A stretch of DNA of 64,000 nucleotides from Azorinus chamasolen (taxonomy: Eukaryota; Mollusca; Bivalvia; Cardiida; Solecurtidae): the NCBI GenBank assembly GCA_963576725.1, contig OY755252.1, positions 28,340,078-28,404,077 on the forward strand, given 5' to 3'. Under the pieces are notes generated by a model that was not told where the DNA came from, made no database searches, and saw only the letters and a list, made by a program, of their open reading frames with translations. This document shows positions 34,266 through 45,929 of the stretch, one piece after another (position 1 is the first letter of the stretch; the number at the start of each line of letters is the position of its first letter). The position numbers and the translations under genes are program-made.

Positions 34266-34603
34266 TGACAATATGAGGGAATGGTTATGCGACATTTCAT
34301 TTATTGGACATAGTGTTAAATAGCAAGTTCTTGCTTAATGTAGGGCCAAAGCAGAAGGCTCATATATCTCTGCATTAAATTTGACCTGCATTAAGGTACT
34401 ATCTGCATTAGAGACCAACCAGTAGACCTGATTGTACTGGTTCCACTGCACTTTCAATTCGTTCAGAGTTTTGAGAATTATCTGATCGTGAATCAGTTTA
34501 GATCCTGATGAGATACCGAGGTTTTCGGCATAAAGCTGGATCCAGATTCAATACTAGTCAGGTCTGGAATATTTACTCCATAAACACGCTATTCTACGCC
34601 TCT

Positions 34604-34684
34604 GCAAACAGAGTAGACCCATATCAGACGGCTCCTATAGGATCCGTCTGATTGCATGAGTCGTCTGATCATGGTCTACTCTCT
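34604..34684. repeat. TTAA-type foldback core
   Basis: gcaaacagagtagaccc, gacggctcctataggatccg, tggtctactctctt; flanked by ctccataaacacg on the left and gatgaaagggttgag on the right. Confidence 0.65.
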
Positions 34685-35306
34685 TGTATGAAAATGCGTT
34701 AAAATGCGTTTCCATGGATGAAAGGGTTGAGAAACTTGAACGTAATGTAGCGTTTTGCGTAAATCAATAAAATGAATAATCTCCATGATTTCTCCACTTG
34801 TTTCTCAAGGTCAAGCCGTTTGATTCTTATACCGCTAACTGCCATTTGTCTCACATTTGTAAACAGCTTGGATCAAGATAAGACGTCGTTTGAGTCCAAG
34901 CTGTATGAAATTGTGTCAAAAGTTTTTAAAAAAAACTGAGAGAAGTGAACATTGCATCAGATCTAAATTTTGGCAGACATAATAGTTTGTACAGCTCGGT
35001 TAAGAGGTACGGCACAGAATGTGAATAGATAATTATCTTTGCCAATAGCTATCCAGGGTCTGCATGCTGACTTAAGGTAACTCGGTGTCTCATCCGGGTC
35101 CATAGTGCTTGAAACTCGTATTTCTTTTTTATTCGATATTGAATAAATCTTACTTTTGAATATGAAACGAACAAATACATGTGCAGAGAACATTCTCGGA
35201 ATGCTGATAGATGGAACTAGTTACAATACGAATATATTATTCCACTATTTACGATACATATAAACATTAACTACCAATCGATCAATAAGAAAGGCTTGCT
35301 TTGGAA

Positions 35307-35470
35307 TACAGTAAACCTCCGATAGTTCGAACACTGAAACAAGTATCAGTATCGATCCTCAAGACAGGTGACAGCTTAATGCAGGGTGAAAGTCATGCTC
35401 CTCTGTATGATTTTCACCCTGCATTAAGCAGCCACATCCCTAAAAATGTATCACTTCTCTATTACTAAAA
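35307..35470. mobile_element. CAGT/TA foldback (MITE) copy
   Basis: Starts tacagtaaacctccgat; hairpin gacagcttaatgcagggtga to tcaccctgcattaagcagcc (35370-35433). Right inverted end is lost. Confidence 0.6.
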
Positions 35471-35640
35471 CTTCGAAGTATCGTGTTGATACTGTAATTT
35501 CACTTGGATGACCGTGTGTCATCGTATTAGACTGCACATCGCTTTATCATGTAAGGATACAGATATGACGTAATAGCTTCTGTTATATAGCCCACTTCCA
35601 TGTTAAATATTAACCTCGTACTTCATATTTATAATGCGTT

Positions 35641-35710
35641 TACAAACAGAGAAGACCCAGATCACTCGGATCCTATAGGAGCCGTCTGCGCAGAGTCTGC
35701 TCTGTTTGCT
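35641..35710. repeat. TTAA-type foldback core
   Basis: acaaacagagaagaccc, ggatcctataggagcc, gtctgctctgtttgc. Followed by gtttctttactttctagaat as in the copies at 32.3 and 59.4 kb. Confidence 0.65.
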
Positions 35711-35821
35711 AATATAATTTGATATATTGTTTCTTTACTTTCTAGAATGGATACAATTCTCAACCTCTCAAATTTCATTTTAACTATTTTGTCAATGACT
35801 ATTATGAATATAGAATGAATA

Positions 35822-36029
35822 TACAGTATAACCTCTCTTAACCGGAATTCTACTAGATAAGAATTTAGATACTTTTAGGCAGGTGACTGCTTAATGCAGG
35901 GTGAAAGTCGAGCAGAAAGCTCCTCTAGGAGCTTTCTGCATGACTTTCACCCTGCATTAAGCTGCCACCTGTCTCCAAGACCGATATTCATACTAAATTT
36001 AACGGCCGGTTAAGAGAGGTTTTACTGTA
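35822..36029. mobile_element. CAGT/TA foldback (MITE), best copy
   Basis: Both ends present: tacagtataacctctctta and, inverted, tacagtaaaacctctctta, with TA borders. Interior is a long hairpin: gcttaatgcagggtgaaagt, agaaagctcctctaggagct, actttcaccctgcattaagc. No coding. Ends fit a Tc1/mariner-type non-autonomous element. Confidence 0.75.
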
Positions 36030-36434
36030 GAATAGAGAAAGTGTTAGTTATCCATTACATGGTTGTAAAAGGAATGGCTGCTTGAAATTGTATCTGTAAC
36101 AATTTTGACTACTCTGGATTCGAACCAGCTTTTGAGAGAATTTTATCCAAGTGGCATTACACTATAGGCTTTTGGGAAACGAATGACCGAGTGTCATATG
36201 TCCTGGATATTTTCTTATTGATCGATGGGTCATATCCTGGACTCAAGTTGTTTACAAAACATACATTTATTTGATATTCATAATACCATTATTTATTACA
36301 TTCACGGAGGAAATTGTTAAGGTTAATATATCGTGACGCGGTTCGAACATAGTGACAGCATGCCTTAAACACTAGATACTATTACATCTATGATTTGCTT
36401 ATTTTTTTCGCGTTTGGAAGGTTATACAGAAGGC

Positions 36435-36594
36435 TACTTCTTTCTCGGTGTTGTTATATTTGCTGGTCATTCAGAAGCATTAGTTTCGATGTGAATAGTT
36501 TTGAAAATTTAACCACTTCAGCCGGTGCTAGGCGACATGAGTAGTGTTGCACTTTTCATAACTGCTCATGAACAAATTCAATTAAACCGAGTCT
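36435..36594 (+). repeat. Repeat X
   Basis: gttgttatatttgctgg, tagttttgaaaattt, cagccggtgctagg, catgagtagtgttgcac, ttaaaccgagtct. It stops abruptly at 36594 where the GC-rich inverted end begins. Confidence 0.65.
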
Positions 36595-36822
36595 ACAGTA
36601 CAAGCCACGCGGATTTTTTGTTTTCCGTTTTACCAGCGCGGACAAAATTATTTGAGAGCGGGTTTCCAGCACGGACAATTTTTATGGATCACCGCGGACA
36701 AATTCTGTGTCCACCGCGGACCGAAATTTACCCTACGGGATATTACCGCCGCCGAGCCATCGCTGTCCGTGCTGATATCAGCGTGAATTGCGGGGCATCA
36801 CCGCGGACACTACCTTTATGAC
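36594..36822 (+). repeat. GC-rich inverted end (left) with CCGCGGAC motifs
   Basis: Starts tacagtacaagccacgcgga, the inverse of the sequence ending at 45929. The following ~200 bp is conspicuously GC-rich for this window and carries repeated gcggac / accgcggac motifs. The 98-codon frame here has no family match. Confidence 0.6.
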
Positions 36823-37217
36823 TGGCAGTCGTTTAATCGATTTAGGTATAAATTATTTAGATAAGATATATACAAAAGCTTACATGTATATATAAATACA
36901 CATGTGCATTTTTTTTCAACTGAAGAAACGCATATTGAATATACTGTCAGATCTAGAATTCAAAATGAAATTAGATAGCATACGTATATAGATAGCCTTC
37001 ACCCAAAACCCGAGACTGAAACGGTTTCTTTCTGCTAAAACTACAATTTATAGTCAGCTTTTAACGATTACCAGACTGTAATTGCTGGAGAAAAAAGAAA
37101 TAGATACAAAATATCAGCAGCAATTGTTTTCACAATCTGATTTTCAGAAAATGCGTAGCGCAGAGATTATAGATATCAGGAGCACTCGGTCATATTTGTG
37201 TTGACCCCACGCGCGTA

Positions 37218-37481
37218 TTAACCCTTTCCCTGTTCTATATGTGTTCCAAATTTAAATACAAATGTACATGTACCTACTGAATATTCATGGACAAAATAGT
37301 TATGATGAATTATGGAAGGTGGTGCATTGTAGACATTTTAGGAAAGCAAATAAACAGATCTATAAAATTCTATTAGCAAAGTGAGTAGACCCTGATCAGA
37401 CGGTTCCTCTAGGAGCGGTCTGATCTAGGTCTATTCTCTTGACAAATGCGTGAAAACAGGTTTATATGAGGGAAAGGGTAA
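37218..37481. mobile_element. TTAA-type foldback/MITE copy
   Basis: ttaaccctttccctgttcta at the left and tatatgagggaaagggta at the right, inverse of each other at the tips. Contains tgaatattcatgg, gaaagcaaataaac and core agtagaccctgatcagacgg ... tctgatctaggtctatt. Confidence 0.72.
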
Positions 37482-38331
37482 AAGGGTGCAGAGTTGTATC
37501 CAACCATTATTTGTTGAAATACTTTTTTTTTGGAAACCTTAACACTTTACTCCATAGTTTGTGTTCAGTATTGAAGACATATGTTTGATTAAAACAGGCT
37601 GAATGGGACCATTTTGCGTTTTTCTCAGCCTGCTTTAAGCTACCGTCTACTGTGATATAGAAATATTTCTTATGGCGCATATTCATGAATGTATCAAGTG
37701 GAACTATTTTGAGTGGAGGAATGGATTAACGCACTATAATGAGTACCTATGGAGTAAAGGGTTGAACTGGGTATCATTCGACGAAGAGATGCAACAGTTG
37801 ATTAAATAATTATAAAGTTCGAAACGCATCTACACTAATACACTGATACACCGCATCTACACTATTAATCTATACTGTTACAGCTATTCTTGTTTGACCG
37901 ACTATGTAGTGCAGCTACAAGATTTAAGTTGACATCAGAATTAAGATGAAAACTATTGTAGCTTATTGTATTATAATCTATTTTGAAACGGCGCAAAGCA
38001 GTCGCCTGCATAAATCATTACTCTGTATAAAAGAGCCACCTGAAATAACAGATAGCCAAATATTGGTATGTCGTTGTCTTTCAGATGAGTTCAAAGCTGC
38101 GATCGTAATGTTATTCATTTAAGTCATATTAACCCTTTTCATGCTAGTAGCATATATTGACACAATTTAAAAACAGTGCAGCTCTTAGAGGCTGTAAGAT
38201 CAGGGTGTGCATTGGTTTCTTATAGGATCTGTCAAGCATAAATTGCCATTCGTCCTGGGGAAATTATTACTTCATTACCAATATAAAAGTTGAAATGATA
38301 GATAGTCATACGTAATCCATTCATATCTGCG

Positions 38332-38334
<3 letters not shown>

Positions 38335-38371
<37 letters not shown>

Positions 38372-38565
38372 TGTGGGGAGAGAGAGACACACAGAGACAG
38401 AGACAGAAAGAGACACACACAGAGAGACAGATAGATAGGGACAGCCATAGACAGACAGACAGACAGAGAGGGAGAGTAAGAGGTGGAAGAGACGGAGAGA
38501 GAGAGAGAGAGAGACGGGAGAGAGAGACGGAGAGAGAGGGAGAGACGGAGAGAGAGAGAGATTTT
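38335..38565. repeat. (GA)n purine tract
   Basis: agagag runs with gacaga/gacggag interruptions and a G-run. Frames in several phases (Ser/Leu or Arg/Glu rich) are artefacts. Confidence 0.92.
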
Positions 38566-38985
38566 GACGTCCCTTCTGGCCTTGTGATTGCATATCATTG
38601 TAAATGTTTATTTGGGGGAGAGGACTTCTTAGAAACAACAATTGTACACAGAGAGAGGGACAGGGACGGTGAGGAAATATATTATGGGCTTATTAATTAT
38701 GTATCAGACAATAACAAAGTCTAAAACATGATAAATATTTCATTTTAATACAGTGCCCCTGTATTGATTCACAGGTGCTCGTAGCATGCTATGTCTCCAC
38801 GACAACAACAGACAAATTCAATATAACTGGTCTATAAGGCCTTGTCCGATCTGATAGCATGGATGGATATCTTGTATTAACAATTTCTTAAAATAATACT
38901 TACACGTAAAATAACATTGACTGGTTTTAAACCTAACGTCAAACCCTCACCGACATCAATTTCAAGCTTATAGAGATTGTTTTAT

Positions 38986-39233
38986 TTAACATTTCCCTGT
39001 TCTATGTTTATTCAGAATTTCAATACTTACTGAATATTCATGGACAAAAATAGTTATAAATGAAATATGGAAGGGGGACATTGCAGCTATTTAACAAAGC
39101 AAAGAAATATATCTATCAAATTTTATTAGCAAACAGAGTAGACCCTGATCAGACGGCTCCTCTAAGAGGTCAGAGAAGACCCTTCTCTGTTTGCAATTGC
39201 GTGAAAACACGTTCATATGAGGGAAAGGGTTAA
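38986..39233. mobile_element. TTAA-type foldback/MITE copy
   Basis: ttaacatttccctgttcta to catatgagggaaagggttaa, TTAA at both tips. Core gcaaacagagtagaccc, ggctcctctaagagg, gacccttctctgtttgc. Confidence 0.72.
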
Positions 39234-40055
39234 AGTACAATATGAAGAAATTTTGAATACATAATACCTATTCATTCTATATTCAATATTGTGGGAAATA
39301 TAGATGGCCGCACATCAATTATGAAGAGCAATATCAATTATTGGTGATTGACACGCCTATAGGTGACAGTTGATTGGATTATGTCTTTTCAATGGGTTGG
39401 TCTTAAAGATACTGAACCAATGAGCTGTGACATCGTGATAGTAGCAAAAGAGCGGAAATACCCGATAGTCTTTCTTTAAAGTTGTCGGAACTTTATTGAT
39501 GACCAAATAATTAACACAACGATGACCATAAATCAATGACCCCCTGCGCTGAAACACCAATGTAGTTTCCGTACATTGTAGAGCACGCAAAGCGATCATT
39601 GTTTTAATGTATGACCAAAACATTTGACCCTCATTATACTGAATTATCGTCCGCTTAAAAAATGTAGTCTGCAAAATAAATGAAATAAGCATTGCTTTAG
39701 TTCGTTGAAAATAAACAGAAAAATGAGAGTCAGACATATTTGACCCTAGTAGCACTCTGGGGAACTCATCATCTGTTCAGTATACAAACTGTTTGTAAAT
39801 ATTAAGGAAGCCACGCTCGGCGGGCTAAGGGTTGCTCTGCATATTTTTTTTTATCTTTTTAAACTTTCAGGGTCCTATAGAGAATGTCCAAGTTACCTAC
39901 ATTTATTATGCTGAAAGAATTTGCTTTTAAAAATGTTTTTTTGTTTTCTTACCGGGTTTCCTTCTGTCTTTAAAATAAAAATCGACTAAATTTTGTTTCC
40001 GCGTAAAAACATCGAATTAGTGTTAGTGTATCATTTTCAAAGGCAAGTGACTGCT
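39234..40055. other. Intergenic with an unassigned open frame
   Basis: A 132-codon frame on the minus strand (39357-39755) shows no recognised motif. The DNA around it contains ccaatgggttgg and ccaatgagctg, which could be CCAAT-like, but nothing else supports a promoter. Probably repeat-derived. Confidence 0.3.
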
Positions 40056-40059
40056 TAAT

Positions 40060-40275
40060 GCGGTGTGCGGAAAAATGCCACTGGAAAAAAATGCCACCGG
40101 AAAAAATGCCACTGGAAAAAATGCCACCCTGATTTGGAAAAATGCCATTGGAATATATGCCACTGGAAAAAATGCCACCTTTTTTTCAAAATTATATTTT
40201 ATCCTTTTTTTAAGGCCCCAAATAGGGGGCAAAGGTCCGGGGGCAAGTGTCCGGGGGGCAAATGTCCGAATATTT
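40060..40275. repeat. Low-complexity aaaatgccac array and ggggcaa motifs
   Basis: Six or more ~15-20-bp units of the form gccactggaaaaaat in 40075-40180, then gcaaaggtccggg, gcaagtgtccgg and gcaaatgtccg repeated three times (40227-40268). Confidence 0.7.
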
Positions 40276-40364
40276 ATTAAATTTATTTTTAAAATAGCTT
40301 ATGTACTGAGGCTGATTTGGTATTGAAACAAAACTATAGAGTTAGATTCAACATGAATTCATAA

Positions 40365-40432
40365 GCAAACAGAGAATACCCTGATCAGACGGTTTCTATA
40401 AGAGCCATCGTATCGGTGACTACTCTGTTTGC
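40365..40432. repeat. TTAA-type foldback core
   Basis: gcaaacagagaataccctga ... actactctgtttgc. Confidence 0.62.
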
Positions 40433-40555
40433 AAGCACGTGAAAAGCGTCGATGCTCTCAGAATTTTTACTTCTGTTGCCGGGTCATGTCAGACGTGCGG
40501 ATCTCTAGCTGAACAGAAGCGTAACCTAAAGGTTGGTTGGTTGTCGGTGGGTTTC

Positions 40556-40807
40556 AACCATTTCCCTGTTTAATATTTATGTCGGAAAAGATGACATCAT
40601 GATATTTATAAGTTGATTTTTATAATGGTGTAGGTACGCGGTCCATGACTTTTCTTGGTACTTGTAGAAAATGTAGAGTCAGATCTTATATAATTTCACA
40701 AGTAAACAGAGCTGGTCCCGATCATACGACTCCAATAGGCGCCTTCAGATCTTGGTCTACTCTGTTTGCAAAGGCATGGACATTGTTTATATATGGTAAA
40801 GGGATAA
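40556..40807. mobile_element. TTAA-type foldback/MITE copy
   Basis: aaccatttccctgtttaata at the left, atatatggtaaagggataa at the right; core gtaaacagagctggtccc, actccaataggcgcc, ttggtctactctgtttgc. Confidence 0.68.
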
Positions 40808-40953
40808 GCAAACAGAGCAGACTCCTGGTCAAACAGCTTTTATTTAAGAAATCTGATCTGAGTCTTATCATTTAAGAGTTTTAAATTAATAAACATAGTT
40901 TTATGAATTGTATAACTATGAAAACATTCTTGTAATTCTGTTACTTTTGCTGA

Positions 40954-41181
40954 TTAACCCTTTCCCTGTTCAGTATTCATGTAAGAAATAATGATATCAT
41001 GAATATTTATAAGCTAATGTTTTGAATGGCATTTGTAGACAAGATTGTTTTGATGTTGGTAGAAATTGTAGAGTCGGGCCTATTACAATTCCATAAATAA
41101 ACTGAGCAGGCCCAGATCATGCGTATGATCTGGGACTACGCTGTTTGCAAATGCTTGAAAACACGTTTATATTAGAGAAGG
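40954..41181. mobile_element. TTAA-type foldback/MITE copy
   Basis: ttaaccctttccctgttcag at the left, cgtttatattagagaagg at the right; core cccagatcatgcgtatgatc then tgggactacgctgtttgc. Confidence 0.68.
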
Positions 41182-41990
41182 TTTGTATTTTAAGGTGGAA
41201 TGGCCCGTCATTGTTTAACTGTAGATTCCATTCATTATATAAGACCTAACTTAGCTATTTGATTTTGAATAATACACAGTGAAGACCCTGGTCAGATGGT
41301 TGCTTTTTGAGCCACCTTGTCTGGTTCTACAGTGTTCAAATGTCAGTAGTTTTATTTCCCACATTTAACAATACAAACTGTTTGTTTTAAATACTGAAAA
41401 TGAATTGTGTTAGGCAGTTGGAGACTATATTATTATATTACTTACTCAGCCTAAATACATGTATACTGTAATTTACTAGCTAGACATAAGAAAATAGTAA
41501 CGATCAAAGGTGCCCCCTCAACAGGGGGCAAGGGTCAGTGTCACACAACTGCCATCTATCATACACTGTCAACAAAGTTATGAATTATTACGTAACAGGA
41601 ATGCGTGTAATGAAACCGAACTACCTAACAATGTGCCAATAGTCTAAAGTTATGATTTGTTAAACAGTTTCCCGAAAAATAGAAGATAACTATGCTTTGA
41701 CTAATTAGATCTATGGCTAAGCATAATTAAACCCTACCGATTAAAACCAGTTAGACTATTGCGAATTCTAGTTCTAGAGCCAGTTTAGATTGATATGATC
41801 TAGATCTATACTAAAATACTTTTACTAGATCTGATATGGTACTTTACAATATCCAGAAAGAAGACATTTTACAACACATAAATGAACGCTGTGAGACTGT
41901 ACATGTATATCTTAATATCTAGATATTATTAAAACAAAACGAGATTTAAAATTCTAAATACTATTGATCTAAATTATTCAACGCGTGTAT
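41182..41990. other. Intergenic, nothing recognised
   Basis: AT-rich; small decayed foldback near 41276-41340 (agaccctggtcagatgg). Confidence 0.4.
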
Positions 41991-41995
41991 CACAA

Positions 41996-42750
41996 TAGCC
42001 CCTCACTACAAAAGCCCCTCTTGCAAAAGCCCCTCACCAAAATGGTCAAGGTTTACAAAAGCCCCTCACAAAAAACAATACTAACATTAATTGAACTTTA
42101 AGTGCTTTGTTAAGTGTACTTTTAAAAGGAGTGTTCTAATTACCTTACTTAACGAATCTTTATAAGCTTGTGATTGAGCAAACAGGGTAGATCCAGATCA
42201 AATTGCTCAGTATTTTGATTTTGGTCTACTCTGTTTGAAATTTAAGAAAGTTAAGGAATTAGAAAATGGAAAAAGTTTGTGTTTAAGTTAATTGGGGTAA
42301 TATTATAATAATTTATAAATAATATGGCTAATATTACATCATCCATAGCTATTGGATCTATATTAACTGTCACAAAGCAAACATGGTTGAACTAGATCAT
42401 ATAGCTTTAGATTTGATTTGGGTCTACCCTGTTTGAAATAAATATAAGGAATCTCCTCCTTGTGATCTACAATGTTTACTTTTATAAGTATAGAGTGTGC
42501 TAATTACCTTACTTAATGAATCTTTATAAACTGGTCATTCAGCAAACAGAGTAGATCCAGATAGGTGTAATTTTGATTTTGGTCCACTTTGTCCATATAT
42601 TTGGAGTATAATGATTAATTAACAAAAATAGTGGGGGCTTTTGTAAGCCTTGGCCATTTTAGTGAGGGGCTTTTGATCGAGGGGCTTTTGTAGTGAGGGG
42701 CTTTTAGATGAGGAGCTTTTGTAGTAAAGGTCTTTTGAGTGTATCCCTAT
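41996..42750. mobile_element. Inverted-repeat element with (AAAAGCCCCTC)n ends
   Basis: Left 41996-42075 carries four caaaagcccctcac units plus aaaatggtcaaggtttac. Right 42632-42735 carries the inverse (gtgaggggcttttg units, cttggccatttt). The interior has two direct ~360-bp-spaced repeats of taattaccttacttaa followed by the cagggtagatccagatc foldback (42178-42238, 42377-42436, 42540-42595). No ORF. Probably a non-autonomous DNA element. Confidence 0.6.
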
Positions 42751-43580
42751 TCGACATATGAGGCATGTCCAACACATAAATAAGAATGTCTTCCATTTCA
42801 AAGAAAGGCCAGATCATGGGATCTTTTTTTCCAAAGTTCAGCTGGTAATGTATAGGCCGTTCCTGAAGGCCGATTCATTCCAGCTTCTTGTTGTACATTG
42901 TATCTACCCTTCGGTATACGGACATTTTTCTCTCTAGGACATTTGTTCTCCTATTTGGGCATGGGAGGATAGGGCTGACATTTGTCCCCTTCAAATTTTA
43001 TTTTATTTTACTTGCTCTACTTGCTCGCAAAGGATAAAAAAGAAAATACCTACATTGTTCTAAAAACGGACTGTTGATTACACAGGAAATCGGTAATGCA
43101 GAAAGAGTAAGGAGCTTTCTAAATTACTTCAATTCTGCAATTAGCTGTCATCTGTTTTAAACGATCGTCAAATCAACATTTTTAAGAATGGTTGTTTACA
43201 ATCGCCGCCCCTTAACCAATAATCTTTCTAAACCGATATTGGAGCTACATGTATCCTGTGTTTAGTTACCACATTTTTTAAATGACAGCCAATTCAACTG
43301 TTTTGAATTGTTATTTTACTTCGCTATACCGGTTTGAGAACCTCTCTAATCAGGTCATTTTCTCGGTGTGGTCACAGGGTTCGTTTTATAAGGTTTTGCA
43401 GTAATTTTGTTATTATCAGGGGCAGTTACATTTTTAACGCATCGAATATTAGACCACCGGCTTACTTTAAAACTAGAAATTGGCATTTAAATTAAGAAAT
43501 ATGCTTTTAAAAAGAAAGAAAGTTGGCGTACATGTATGAGAAATATATTTTGCTGTACGTATTTATTAATAAATGATAAC
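42751..43580. other. Intergenic, nothing recognised
   Basis: No gene. gacatttttctctctagg and gacatttgttctcc near 42925 resemble the gtccg motifs at 40.2 kb in inverse. Confidence 0.35.
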
Positions 43581-43837
43581 TACAGTATAACCTCTGCAAA
43601 GCAACACTCTGGGGGATATAAACTTCTGTATTGTCGTTGTAGAGAGGTTGTTGCTCATCGGAGTTTCATGGCAAATCTCTCTCAAGAGACAACCCAGTAA
43701 GGAATACCTGGGATCTTTTGAATACAAGTGGCCGCTTAATGCAGGACCAATGTACTTTTATCCTGCATTAATCTGCCACCTGCCTTAAAACAGACATTTT
43801 ATTTGTACATGTATCGATGTAGAGAGGTTCCACTGTA
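43581..43837. mobile_element. CAGT/TA foldback (MITE) copy
   Basis: tacagtataacctctgcaaa left and gtagagaggttccactgta right, TA borders; interior ggccgcttaatgcagg and cctgcattaatctgccacc. Confidence 0.7.
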
Positions 43838-44030
43838 AGTTTTGGGGATTCATTTAAAGTGTTGTTGAAAGGAGGTGTTTGCTGTAATCTGTACTGTGTG
43901 CTATAAACCCCTTCACTGTCATTATGACGTAATAATCCACTAAAATAGTCACTGTCAAATCATTGTCTGCTTACATGTTTCATCTACTTTTCTTTTTAAA
44001 AAAATTATGATAGTTTTTACTTAACCCTTT

Positions 44031-44264
44031 CCTCCATAAATACTCCTTTCTACGCCTCTGTAAAAGTCACCTGTTGAAACCAATGTGACAAAATGAGCAT
44101 TTGCTCCTACACGTATAGGAGTATATGCTCTATTTAACACAATGGTTTCAAATTACAAAATTCTAAAAACAATAATTTTATCTACTTAATGCTCCTTTTC
44201 GGTAGATTTATTCAAAGAGGTTGGATCCAAATTGAGCCTACATGTATGGAGGAATGGGTCTTAA
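44031..44264. mobile_element. TTAA-bounded foldback with gagcatttgctc palindrome
   Basis: ttaaccctttcctccataaa left; aggaatgggtcttaa right. Palindrome gaaaccaatgtgacaaaatg / gagcatttgctcctac / gctctatttaacacaatggt. Confidence 0.65.
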
Positions 44265-44282
44265 GAAACTTTAATATAAGTG

Positions 44283-44345
44283 TCAAATGGTTTGGATCCT
44301 TATCAGACGCGGCGTCTGATCAGGATCCAAACTGTTTGCAAACAT
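44283..44345. repeat. Hairpin ggatccttatcagacgc
   Basis: atggtttggatccttatcag / acgcggcgt / ctgatcaggatccaaactgt. Same stem as the centre of the element at 46777. Confidence 0.7.
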
Positions 44346-44349
44346 TAGA

Positions 44350-45660
44350 GTTTTCAAGTTTGACATGGAAGGGTTTAATAGTAAATACAACTTACAATGG
44401 GGAAATTGTGATCTATTTCTAAATAAGGAATAGGTCATGGAATTTAAGCAGGCGACACGTTGGTTTAGACATATCCGTTTAACGAAAGAATGTGGGTGTA
44501 CGAGGTCCGTGGTTTGATAAACCATGTACATACTGTATATGCTTCTTTAATAACATTGATTAATTTAATTCGTATGCCCATTCACTCCCAGAATTCGGTT
44601 GCCATGACATTAACAACACTTTAGATTTAGACCAGACGTCCAATATATCATTATCAAACCAGAACCAAAAACTGGTTTACATCTATATCTACGTTTTTAG
44701 GAAAAAAATGGATTATCCTTTTTAATCCATAGGATGCAGGTACATCATAGCAGTGAATCGATTGATCAGAATCTAAACATGCAGTACATGTACATCAAGC
44801 AGAAAGACAAAACATGTACACAGGTACATTTGTACACAGTAAAATATTAAGCACAAGGGTAATAAAACAACCATACAAGTATTATTCGAATGGCTATTGA
44901 AACTGGTTAAAACGTACATTTAAGCTGCCGAACCAAGACTAAATAATGGAGAAAACTTATAACTTTACAACTCACCTGGCTGAATTGATATTAGATGTAT
45001 TAGTAAATAAAATCCCTCAATTCTTTCGTCTGCCAGAACAATATTTATATACATGTAGATCTATACAGAAATCATAAGAAGACCAGTCAGGACTATTCTC
45101 ATAACAGAATCAATAGGTTTTGTTGGTCGTTTCCAGTAGATTTCTGATAATTAAAATTTACACTGATGTGAAACTGAAAACAAAATCGATTTGGAATTAG
45201 AATTGGAACCTAAAACATAGAGTCGAAATGAAGATGAATTCACTAACAATGTGCACAAACGTATGCAAACCTGATACAAGTTATACAACCTAGTAACTTA
45301 TTGTGTGTGTGTTTTGTGTTTAACGGGTGTTCCGTGTTTCTATATAAAACATCTTACGTATTGAACAACAAATAATTGAAATAGAAAGCATACTAGAATA
45401 TCGCACCCATATTATGCAGAAACGAATCAGACAATTCACGGACAGGTTATATTCCAGTACAATCAAACGCGCCAAAAAATGGATGAATTAATTTGTGTTT
45501 GCCGAATGCAGAACAGTTTCGGTTTGGAATTAGTCTAAACGAACCATTTCTCGAGTGTTTTATTTCATACATTTCATATCAATTTTGCAACATGTGGATG
45601 TATATATTTGTATGTACATGTAAAGAGAAAGATAAGCCGTGAAAATGGATATAAAAGGAT
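44350..45660. other. Intergenic, nothing recognised
   Basis: AT-rich. No coding or repeat signal identified. Confidence 0.4.
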
Positions 45661-45664
45661 GAAA

Positions 45665-45929
45665 AGGATATAAATATCAATCCAGGTAAGGTCCAGCGCG
45701 ATCCGCAGTGGTACACAGTGGTCCACGATGATACCACCGCGACCTGCGGTGATAACGATCGCACCCGGCGACGAGTGCCCCTGTGGAGGGACCAGCGCGG
45801 ACCCATCACAACCCGTGCTCGATTGCGGAAGACCGCATATCAGCGCGGACAAAAATACCCGTGTCCGCGTTGGATAAAATTGCGATGGGCCGCGGAAAAC
45901 AAAAAGTCCGCGTGGCTTGTACTGTACTT
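45665..45929 (-). repeat. GC-rich inverted end (right) with gcggac motifs
   Basis: Ends gccgcggaaaacaaaaagtc then cgcgtggcttgtactgta, the inverse of the start at 36594 over about 32 bp. The inner ~230 bp is GC-rich with agcgcgga, cgcggac and accgcg motifs in both orientations. Confidence 0.6.

Noticed and set aside
34511..34540. ctgatgag considered as a hammerhead core
   Set aside because: No GAAA/NUH partners at proper spacing; the motif belongs to the gatcctgatgaga foldback stem.
38232..38724. Ser/Leu-rich and Arg/Glu-rich frames
   Set aside because: Artefacts of the GA-repeat tract.
39357..39755. 132-codon minus-strand frame
   Set aside because: No family resemblance, no splice or promoter evidence.
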